Part shown: in pieces, positions 1 through 4,387 of the stretch
Position numbering within the stretch: position 1 is the stretch's first letter
How the letters are laid out: every line of letters starts with the position of its first letter
Assembly (NCBI GenBank): GCA_900554455.1
Contig: USHT01000085.1
Coordinates: 1 to 5,614 of the forward strand
Source: an uncultured Collinsella sp.
GTDB taxonomy: Bacteria; Actinomycetota; Coriobacteriia; Coriobacteriales; Coriobacteriaceae
DNA: 5,614 nucleotides
Reading direction: 5' to 3'
Notes under the pieces: generated by a model
Told to the model about the DNA's origin: nothing
What the model saw: the letters and a program-made list of their open reading frames with translations, nothing else
Databases searched by the model: none
Translations under genes and position numbers: made by a program

Positions 1-1489
1 GTTTAGAATCGCCGGTAAGCATAACTGTTTTCTTAATGCCTGCTTTCTTCAATTCTGCAATTGCTTCTTTTGCATGAGGTTTCAGAATATCAGAAATAAG
101 AATATGACCTTCATATTTTCCATCTACAGCCATATGAATTACTGTACCCACATGATGACATTCCTGATAGGAAATTCCAAGACGTTTCATTAATTTCGCA
201 TTTCCTGCTGCTACAGATATACCATCCACTTTTGCAGTCACACCGTTACCGCTGATTTCCTCAATATCTGTGACTCTGTTTCTGTCAATTGGTTTTCCAT
301 ATGCTTTCTGAAGACTCTTACTGATCGGGTGGGAAGAAGAACATTCTGCAAGAGCTGCATATTCCAGCAGTTTTTCATCTGAAATCTCATTATGATGAAC
401 TCCGCTTACTTCAAAAACACCCTGTGTCATTGTACCAGTTTTATCAAATACTACATAGCTGGTCTGTGCAAGTGTTTCCAGATAGTTGGAACCCTTGACC
501 AGAATGCCGCAGGCAGATGCACCGCCGATGCCGCCAAAGAAGCTCAGCGGGACGCTGATCACGAGCGCGCACGGGCAGCTGACGACCAAGAAGGTCAGGC
601 CGCGCAGAATCCAGTCGGACCAGGCACCGGTGACCAGGCCACCGCCGAGCGCGAGCACCGCGGCAGCGCCGGTGACGGCGGGCGTGTAGATGCGGGCAAA
701 GCGCGTGATGAAGTTCTCGGCGCGTGCCTTCTTTTCGCTGGCATTCTCCACGAGCTCCAGGACGCGTGCGACGGTGGACTCGCCAAAGGGCTTGGTGGTG
801 CGCACGTGGATGAGCCCCGTCATGTTGATGCAGCCGCTGATGATATCGTCTCCGGTTTTGGCCGGGCGGGGGACCGACTCACCGGTAAGGGCGGCGGTGT
901 CGAGCTGGGTTTCGCCCTCGACGATGACGCCGTCGATAGGCACGCGCTCGCCGGGCTTGACCACGATCACGGTGCCGACCGCGATGTCATCGGGGAAGAC
1001 CTGTTCGAGTGTGCCGTCGGGTTGCTCGACGTTGGCGTAGTCGGGTGCGATGTCCATCATGGCGCTGATCGATTTACGGCTCTTGCCCACGGCGTATGCC
1101 TGGAACAGCTCGCCGACCTGGTAGAACAGCATGACGGAGGCGCCTTCGGCCATGTGCGGGTCGGTATCGGGGAAGAGCACCATGGCAAACGCGCCGATGG
1201 TCGCGACGGCCATGAGGAAGCTCTCGTCGAACGCCTTGCCGCGGCGGATGTTGTTGTATGCCTTTTGGAGCACGTCGTAGCCGGCAATCAAAAACGGCAC
1301 GAGGAACAGTGCGAAGCTGGCGTAGATGTCGCCCGGGGTGCCGAATGCGGCAGTGAGGGTGCCGAGCTCATCGAGGGCGTACACCACGGCAAAAATGCCC
1401 AGCGCTACCAGTATGCGGTTGCGCTTATGCTCGAGTGACTCTTTTTTCTTGCGCTTCTTCTTTTTCTTCTTGGGGTCGGCGGTGGCCAT
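1..1489 (-). CDS. Heavy-metal translocating P1B-type ATPase (Zn/Cd/Pb efflux type), C-terminus beyond the left edge
   Basis: An open frame of 496 codons runs from ATG (1487-1489) off the left edge. A good Shine-Dalgarno, GGAGG (1499-1503), lies 9 nt upstream. The protein is an inner-membrane pump that exports soft divalent metals using ATP. Visible in order: a lysine-rich cytoplasmic start (residues 7-16), four hydrophobic segments (about 26-40, 55-75, 89-106, 115-133), the actuator-domain TGES (202-205), a segment near 268-288, the metal-binding transmembrane CPC (305-307), the phosphorylated Asp in DKTGT (D349), the P1B-specific His-Pro (387-388) and the start of the TGD hinge (492-494). 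CPC fits the zinc/cadmium/lead class, but the last two helices that settle specificity lie outside the window. There is no N-terminal HMA domain; a separate HMA protein is encoded next door. The gene is a composition mosaic: residues 1 to about 333 are GC-rich, the rest GC-poor, with the frame intact. Sure of the family, unsure of the exact metal and of whether the join is natural. Confidence 0.93.
   Translation of the reverse strand, partial: MATADPKKKKKKRKKKESLEHKRNRILVALGIFAVVYALDELGTLTAAFGTPGDIYASFALFLVPFLIAGYDVLQKAYNNIRRGKAFDESFLMAVATIGAFAMVLFPDTDPHMAEGASVMLFYQVGELFQAYAVGKSRKSISAMMDIAPDYANVEQPDGTLEQVFPDDIAVGTVIVVKPGERVPIDGVIVEGETQLDTAALTGESVPRPAKTGDDIISGCINMTGLIHVRTTKPFGESTVARVLELVENASEKKARAENFITRFARIYTPAVTGAAAVLALGGGLVTGAWSDWILRGLTFLVVSCPCALVISVPLSFFGGIGGASACGILVKGSNYLETLAQTSYVVFDKTGTMTQGVFEVSGVHHNEISDEKLLEYAALAECSSSHPISKSLQKAYGKPIDRNRVTDIEEISGNGVTAKVDGISVAAGNAKLMKRLGISYQECHHVGTVIHMAVDGKYEGHILISDILKPHAKEAIAELKKAGIKKTVMLTGDSK
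470..505. other. Compositional junction inside the ATPase gene
   Basis: Hand counts of G+C in 60-base blocks give 22/60 (361-420), 24/60 (421-480), 35/60 (481-540), 40/60 (541-600) and 44/60 (601-660). Codon choice changes with it: GCC, GGC, CTG, GTC and AAG dominate to the right, while GCA, GAA, GTA, ACA and AAA dominate to the left. The switch falls within the codons for ILVKGSNYLETLA, a stretch strongly conserved in this ATPase family and so a natural place for recombination or for mis-joining of related genes. The reading frame passes through without an indel or stop. The exact breakpoint cannot be placed better than about 30 bp. Confidence 0.8.
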
Positions 1490-1512
1490 GACTCGTATCC
1501 TCCCATTTGAAT

Positions 1513-1532
1513 GAATGAACACTCGCTCATAT
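1513..1532 (-). promoter_or_regulatory. Probable ArsR-family operator in front of the ATPase (third site)
   Basis: Reads GAATGA-N8-TCATAT on the plus strand: one perfect and one degenerate half of the ATATGA-N8-TCATAT dyad found twice before the repressor gene. On the minus strand it shares TTATATGAGCG and TGTTCAT, at the same spacing, with the site at 2252-2271. It lies 23 bp before the ATPase start, between that start and the hairpin that follows the HMA gene. This suggests the pump has its own metal-responsive control. No convincing -35/-10 pair was found here. Confidence 0.65.
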
Positions 1533-1545
1533 AATTTCGCGAGCA

Positions 1546-1568
1546 AAGGCCGCGGCAAGCGCGGCCTT
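1546..1568 (-). terminator. Hairpin after the HMA gene, possible terminator or attenuator
   Basis: A perfect 9-bp GC-rich stem, AAGGCCGCG / CGCGGCCTT, with loop GCAAG starts 21 bases after the HMA stop codon. The T-run that should follow on the minus strand is poor (TTTGCTCG), so termination may be partial. Position between the HMA gene and the ATPase operator suits a boundary between two transcription units. Confidence 0.5.
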
Positions 1569-1589
1569 GCGGGTTGGCGTAAACCTTGG

Positions 1590-1808
1590 CTAGAGAATGA
1601 TCTCGCAGTCCGGCTCGGCGTCGGCGGTGAACTCCACAACGCGGTCGAGGACCTCGTCGAACTCGGCTTCATCGGCCTCGAGCGTCAGCTTCTGGGTCAT
1701 AAAGTTGACCGAAACGGACTTGACGCCATCGAGCTTGGCCAGCTCGTCCTGAAGCTTACGCGCGCAGTTGGCGCAGTCGATCTCGTCGAGCTTGAACTGC
1801 TTTTTCAT
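1590..1808 (-). CDS. Stand-alone HMA-domain metal-binding protein (72 aa)
   Basis: A complete small cytoplasmic protein made of one heavy-metal-associated ferredoxin-like domain. The metal loop is DCANCARKLQ, with the two cysteines (C17 and C20) in the CxxC arrangement. It is followed by the usual VKSVSVNF strand and a final acidic tail (DAEPDCEIIL) with a third cysteine. In this family the CxxC pair binds a soft metal ion and passes it to a P-type ATPase. The neighbouring ATPase lacks such a domain, so this protein probably supplies that function in trans (inference). Asp just before CxxC is common in Zn/Cd/Pb-type HMA domains, while copper chaperones more often have MxCxxC. An AAGGA ribosome site lies 8 nt before the ATG. 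It follows the repressor gene by 63 nt and is probably co-transcribed with it. Confidence 0.9.
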   Translation of the reverse strand: MKKQFKLDEIDCANCARKLQDELAKLDGVKSVSVNFMTQKLTLEADEAEFDEVLDRVVEFTADAEPDCEIIL

Positions 1809-1871
1809 GGTGGATTCCTTTCCCCGTATTTGCGGCTTGGGTGCAGGCCGCGCTGGTACCGTGGTTGGTCG

Positions 1872-2237
1872 CTATTCGCAGATGTGGCTCATGCCCTGGT
1901 TGAGCATGGTGTAGACGTGATCGTCGGCAAGCGAGTAGAGGATGTTGCGGCCGTCGCGGCGGAACTTGACCAGGTGCGACTGCTTAAGCGTGCGCAGCTG
2001 GTGCGATACTGCCGACTGCGAGGTTTCGGTTGCCTCGGCGATTTCGGCCACGCAGAGCTCGCGGCCCATGAGGGCATAGAGAATCTTGATGCGCGTGGTG
2101 TCGCTGAAGACCTTGAACAGGTCGGCGAGGTCGTAGAGAAGCTCCTCGTCGGGAAGGTCCTCGGGCGAGCAGGTGGTGGGGATCGCGGGTTCGGTGGCCT
2201 CGATGTCGGGTTTCGTTTCATCAACGCGGATGCTCAT
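1872..2237 (-). CDS. ArsR/SmtB-family metal-sensing repressor
   Basis: A 121-aa winged-helix protein that should bind the promoter without metal and release it when metal binds, giving metal-induced efflux. Residues 33-58 (LLYDLADLFKVFSDTTRIKILYALMG) are the typical dimer and first-helix region. ELCV (60-63) starts the helix-turn-helix, and TSQSAVSHQLRTLK (72-85) is the recognition helix. The C-terminal helix carries D105, H107, H118 and E121, with exactly the DxH...HxxE spacing of the alpha-5 zinc site of SmtB/CzrA. The CadC-type alpha-3N site would need more cysteines (ELCVC); here only C62 and an N-terminal C23 are present, so an alpha-5 zinc-type sensor is favoured, though cadmium or lead response is not excluded. 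AAAGGA (2245-2250) lies 7 nt before the ATG. It probably represses itself, the HMA gene and the ATPase. Confidence 0.95.
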   Translation of the reverse strand: MSIRVDETKPDIEATEPAIPTTCSPEDLPDEELLYDLADLFKVFSDTTRIKILYALMGRELCVAEIAEATETSQSAVSHQLRTLKQSHLVKFRRDGRNILYSLADDHVYTMLNQGMSHICE

Positions 2238-2251
2238 TGCAATATCCTTTC

Positions 2252-2271
2252 ATATGAACATGCGCTCATAT
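2252..2271. promoter_or_regulatory. ArsR-family operator, proximal site
   Basis: A perfect inverted repeat ATATGA-N8-TCATAT, matching the AT-rich dyads with ATATGA/TCATAT halves bound by SmtB/CadC/CzrA-type repressors. It lies between the predicted transcription start (near 2277) and the repressor ribosome site, where bound protein would block elongation or initiation. Confidence 0.8.
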
Positions 2272-2283
2272 AACTTGCTTTCG

Positions 2284-2311
2284 ATTATATGAGTGTATGT
2301 TCATATGTCAA
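2284..2311 (-). promoter_or_regulatory. Strong sigma-70 promoter of the repressor/HMA operon
   Basis: On the minus strand, a perfect TTGACA (2306-2311) and a perfect TATAAT (2284-2289) are separated by 16 bp. Transcription would start near 2277, about 40 bases before the repressor start codon. The distal operator overlaps both hexamers, so repressor and RNA polymerase could not bind together. Confidence 0.85.
2287..2306. promoter_or_regulatory. ArsR-family operator, distal site inside the promoter
   Basis: A second perfect ATATGA-N8-TCATAT dyad, filling the -35/-10 spacer. Its centre is 35 bp from that of the proximal site. The same 6-8-6 design in both copies and a related copy before the ATPase argue that this is the recognition sequence of the adjacent repressor. 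Confidence 0.82.
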
Positions 2312-2417
2312 TACAATTTGCGTTAATTTCGATGACTGCTTGCCGCCTCTGCGATTTTCTGTGGGTTGGGAGACATCGACGCAATGCTCGCCAACATATT
2401 TCGAGATGTTCGGCTAG
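2289..2417 (+). CDS. Possible 42-aa small ORF ending in the SPTYFEMFG motif (doubtful)
   Basis: An ATG at 2289 opens a 42-codon frame to TAG at 2415-2417. Its last nine residues are SPTYFEMFG, encoded by a repeat copy that recurs three more times in the window. The start codon sits inside the repressor promoter/operator and has no ribosome site, so translation from this ATG is unlikely. It is listed because the tail motif recurs at the end of another short frame (stop at 4198-4200). The rest of the sequence resembles nothing known to me. The stretch 2312-2386 otherwise holds nothing recognisable. Confidence 0.12.
   Translation: MSVCSYVNTICVNFDDCLPPLRFSVGWETSTQCSPTYFEMFG
2387..2415 (+). repeat. 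29-bp repeat, copy A (left pair, outer)
   Basis: Copy A of a 29-bp motif present four times. Strand is given for the orientation that can be read as SPT-F-FE-L-FG. It matches copy D (4212-4240, other strand) at 24 of 29 positions. It faces copy B 164 bp away as an inverted repeat. It is followed at once by the perfect palindrome TAGCATGCTA (2415-2424). Confidence 0.8.
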
Positions 2418-2445
2418 CATGCTAAGAAAGCCACCTTGAGAAGCA

Positions 2446-2646
2446 TTAGAACTGTTCATATTTGTACTTTATCGTGTCAAATACCGCGAGAATCAGTTCT
2501 TCCTCTACGGGAGTTTCTGCAGAATCAGTTTTATCTAAAGTTATATTGAGCATTGCTGCAGCCAATCTGGCACATCGGTGGCCGAATAAGTCGAAAAATG
2601 TAGGTGGACATCCGCAGAGATCGCCTTTAGAAGAGCGAATTCTCAA
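2446..2646 (-). CDS. Weak small frame after the nuclease gene, possible remnant
   Basis: A 66-codon frame from a TTG that overlaps the nuclease stop. It passes through repeat copy B (read as CPPTFFDLFG) and ends with a protein-like acidic stretch (TPVEEELILAVFDTIKYKYEQF). An internal ATG at 2551-2553 would give 35 residues. Neither start has a convincing ribosome site. It could be the end of a decayed gene, a small protein or chance; I do not recognise it. A 10-bp direct repeat AGAATCAGTT lies in it (2489-2498 and 2521-2530). Confidence 0.2.
   Translation of the reverse strand: MRIRSSKGDLCGCPPTFFDLFGHRCARLAAAMLNITLDKTDSAETPVEEELILAVFDTIKYKYEQF
2580..2608 (-). repeat. 29-bp repeat, copy B (left pair, inner)
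   Basis: Starts GGCCGAATAAGTC on the plus strand and matches copy D at 25 of 29 positions, copy C at 22 of the first 27. It begins 18 bases beyond the nuclease stop codon. With copy A it forms an inverted pair spanning 2387-2608; with copy C it brackets the nuclease gene as inward-reading inverted repeats sharing GGCCGAATAA. Confidence 0.85.
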
Positions 2647-3835
2647 TTAGATCAATAATCGTGTCGTCTTCCGTGCGGTTTTCATCGATTGTTGCGAACA
2701 TGTCGCATTCCCAAGCCCCATTGATTTCCTCAGCAAGGGCCCCGACGTGTTGCATGTCGTCGGGTTCGGGCACATCGTTGATGCTCGGGTCATCAGCTTG
2801 CGGATATTGGCTTGCAATTTCGCGCTTGGCGGCCTCTTCTTCTTTGAGTGTCTCCAGGACGCGGCGACCGTATTCGAAGTAGCGCCGCAAGACAAATTGA
2901 CGAAGAGTTTCTTGCAGGATGGCGAAGTTATCCGGGAGTCGACCGGGCCATATCTTCTCGCGAATGCGAATCGCTTCCATGACCCGTTTAAAAGCGGACT
3001 GCTTGAAAAACGAATGACGATTAACTGTGATAACGGCATATCCCATGTTTCGCAGCGTGTTTCGGCGCTCCTCGTCAATTGATTGCTGTTCGGGCTCGTC
3101 GTGGTAAAAGCCGTTGTATTCGATATCGGTCATCGAATTTTCGAGCAGCGCGTCGAGGTAGAAAACCGTCCGTCGCGTTAGGGCGGCGTATCTTTTGGGG
3201 ACTGGGATCGGATAATCCGTTTTGATGGCACGTATGGCTAAGCCACCCATTGACTTGGGCATTGTCAGCATCATGACAAACGCCGTTTCGAGTGGAGAGC
3301 GACAGCCTCCGCGTACATAAGAAAGTGCCTTAAGTGCTTTATTAGATCCACGATACCCCGATGCCTCTGAAAAGAAGGCTCTGAGCTCTTCAACGCTGGT
3401 TAGGGCTGGGCGCTCGCGATATTGAGTTTCGTCGGACGTTCCAAGCGCGTAGAAGCCGCAGATTTCAAAGTAATACTCAACGAGCTCCGAAAGGTTGAGG
3501 TCGGCTGCTGCTTCTAACGCGCACAGCTTGATATCGACGATGTAGACGTTCGGCTCGAGTTCTAGGTAGCTTTCTGCATCAAACGTATAGCGCGTGCAGT
3601 GGCAGATGCAGCCCTTGCGGTGCCTTTTGGCATTATTGGAAAACGTCAGCACATGGATGCTTTCAGAATCGACATTCTTTCTGTTGAGCCATGCTCGTGC
3701 CGCTTCCAGGTTGGACGTGGTCGGCGCAGACACCTTGATCTTTTCCATAGGTATGGGATCGGTCGCGTGGCTTGCGAGCGAGCTGACTGTTTGGTATAAA
3801 GCGCGTGCCGTGGTATGCGACAGAACGATTCCCAT
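2627..3835 (-). CDS. AbiEi-like plus Vsr/DUF559-like PD-(D/E)XK endonuclease-domain protein (402 aa)
   Basis: A predicted cytoplasmic nuclease of a family I recognise from Coriobacteriia; its biological target is unknown. The N-terminal half (MGIVLSHTTA start, about 1-130, with HVLTFSNN and YIVDIKLCALEAA) resembles AbiEi-type antitoxin/regulator proteins. The C-terminal half (about 175-290) has the fold signature: SPLE (E183), DIEY (D237, E239), H245, then DEERRNTLRNMGYAVITV (254-271), as in DUF559 and Vsr-like enzymes, with Tyr where the classical motif has Lys. A charged tail (about 320-402) follows. The start at 3835 is chosen because VLSHTTA is where I recall relatives beginning. The frame extends upstream to 4105, but that extension runs backwards through repeat copy C and looks non-coding. 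No good ribosome site is seen at 3835. GC is lower than in flanking genes (25/60 in 3001-3060, 32/60 in 3241-3300), suggesting transfer. It stands alone, bracketed by repeats. The defence role is inference. Confidence 0.75.
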   Translation of the reverse strand: MGIVLSHTTARALYQTVSSLASHATDPIPMEKIKVSAPTTSNLEAARAWLNRKNVDSESIHVLTFSNNAKRHRKGCICHCTRYTFDAESYLELEPNVYIVDIKLCALEAAADLNLSELVEYYFEICGFYALGTSDETQYRERPALTSVEELRAFFSEASGYRGSNKALKALSYVRGGCRSPLETAFVMMLTMPKSMGGLAIRAIKTDYPIPVPKRYAALTRRTVFYLDALLENSMTDIEYNGFYHDEPEQQSIDEERRNTLRNMGYAVITVNRHSFFKQSAFKRVMEAIRIREKIWPGRLPDNFAILQETLRQFVLRRYFEYGRRVLETLKEEEAAKREIASQYPQADDPSINDVPEPDDMQHVGALAEEINGAWECDMFATIDENRTEDDTIIDLIENSLF

Positions 3836-3946
3836 ACGCGCATGATGGCATAGCGGACGCCATATACGCTCGAAACTTCGGGCAACGGTATTGGGGCGCG
3901 GCTTATCTTCTGCGAACGGTGGGTTTTTGAGCTGTCGTATTGAGGG

Positions 3947-3985
3947 GGGGCAGCTTCGGCTGGGGAGGTTTCTGTCGGCTGCCCC
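3947..3985. other. Hairpin in the leader of the nuclease gene
   Basis: GGGGCAGC (3947-3954) pairs with GCTGCCCC (3978-3985) across 23 bases. An alternative short hairpin, CAGC-TTCG-GCTG (3951-3962), uses the same left arm, and a run of seven G lies at 3944-3950. It sits about 110 bases before the chosen nuclease start. It could be a leader structure or a relic terminator; on the plus strand ATTTT follows. The remainder of 3836-4048 shows no convincing gene or promoter. Confidence 0.35.
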
Positions 3986-4048
3986 ATTTTGGTGAACTTT
4001 AGTTGCGGATTCGTAGCTTCTAAGCGTTTTTGCCGACCGCTCAGATGC

Positions 4049-4077
4049 CTCACCAACATAATTTGAGTTATTCGGCC
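4049..4077 (+). repeat. 29-bp repeat, copy C (right pair, inner)
   Basis: Matches copy D at 24 of 29 positions on the opposite strand. In the peptide-like reading it gives SPT, a TAA stop, then FELFG, so this copy cannot encode the intact motif. The 134 bp to copy D (4078-4211) have no gene. They hold two near-identical 12-mers, TCCTATACGAAT (4081-4092) and TCCTATTCGAAT (4108-4119), 27 bp apart. Confidence 0.8.
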
Positions 4078-4211
4078 TTATCCTATACGAATGGTGCGAT
4101 CGCAACGTCCTATTCGAATTGATTCAGGTAGATTAATGGGGCTTGGTTGCGAAATTAAGGCGACTACAGCGCTCGATTGCGGTTCGAGGGGCCTTGACTA
4201 GAGGTTCAGCT

Positions 4212-4240
4212 GGCCGAACAACTCGAAAAATGTAGGTGAG
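4212..4240 (-). repeat. 29-bp repeat, copy D (right pair, outer)
   Basis: Starts GGCCGAACAACTC on the plus strand. On the minus strand it reads SPTFFELFG, then QLNL and a stop at 4198-4200, as the tail of a short frame passing through the exonuclease terminator. With copy C it makes the second inverted pair (4049-4240). Confidence 0.85.
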
Positions 4241-4288
4241 CAACCTGTCGACTGTGTGAAGCACGCGTATTTGCTCGTTTTGATGAAA

Positions 4289-4320
4289 ACTAGGGTGCAG
4301 CCATAAGACTGCGCCCTAGT
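4289..4320 (-). terminator. Rho-independent terminator of the exonuclease gene
   Basis: A 12-bp stem with one G-T mismatch (arms ACTAGGGTGCAG and CTGCGCCCTAGT) and an 8-base loop is followed on the minus strand by TTTCATC. It lies 67 bases beyond the exonuclease stop codon. The T-run is short but the stem is strong. Confidence 0.75.
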
Positions 4321-4387
4321 ATACTGCGTGCCGGTGCGTCCAGACGGATTGCACTGTGCCTGGCAGGCGCTCCCGCAGATGGATCGG

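Noticed and set aside
392..1438. Long plus-strand open frame of 348 codons opposite the ATPase
   Set aside because: It is the antisense shadow of a GC-rich gene: low-complexity Ala/Gly/Asp/Arg composition and no family motifs, while the minus strand carries TGES, CPC and DKTGT.
1515..2273. Plus-strand open frame of 252 codons across the HMA and repressor genes
   Set aside because: Overlaps two well-supported minus-strand genes and their operators; no recognisable domain.
2489..2530. 10-bp direct repeat AGAATCAGTT
   Set aside because: Two short AT-rich copies 32 bp apart can occur by chance, with no further structure around them.
3646..4059. 137-codon minus-strand frame as the true N-terminus of the nuclease through a frameshift
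   Set aside because: Its first 30 residues look protein-like, but the in-frame start MGIVLSHTTA already gives a plausible N-terminus, so no frameshift is needed. Kept only as an alternative.
2387..4240. CRISPR array suggested by four similar short repeats
   Set aside because: Spacing is irregular (164, 1440 and 134 bp), orientation alternates, a gene lies between copies and no cas gene is present.
2387..4240. Complete insertion sequence with terminal inverted repeats
   Set aside because: The only gene inside is a nuclease-domain protein without transposase motifs, and I see no matching target-site duplication at either the outer or inner repeat pair.
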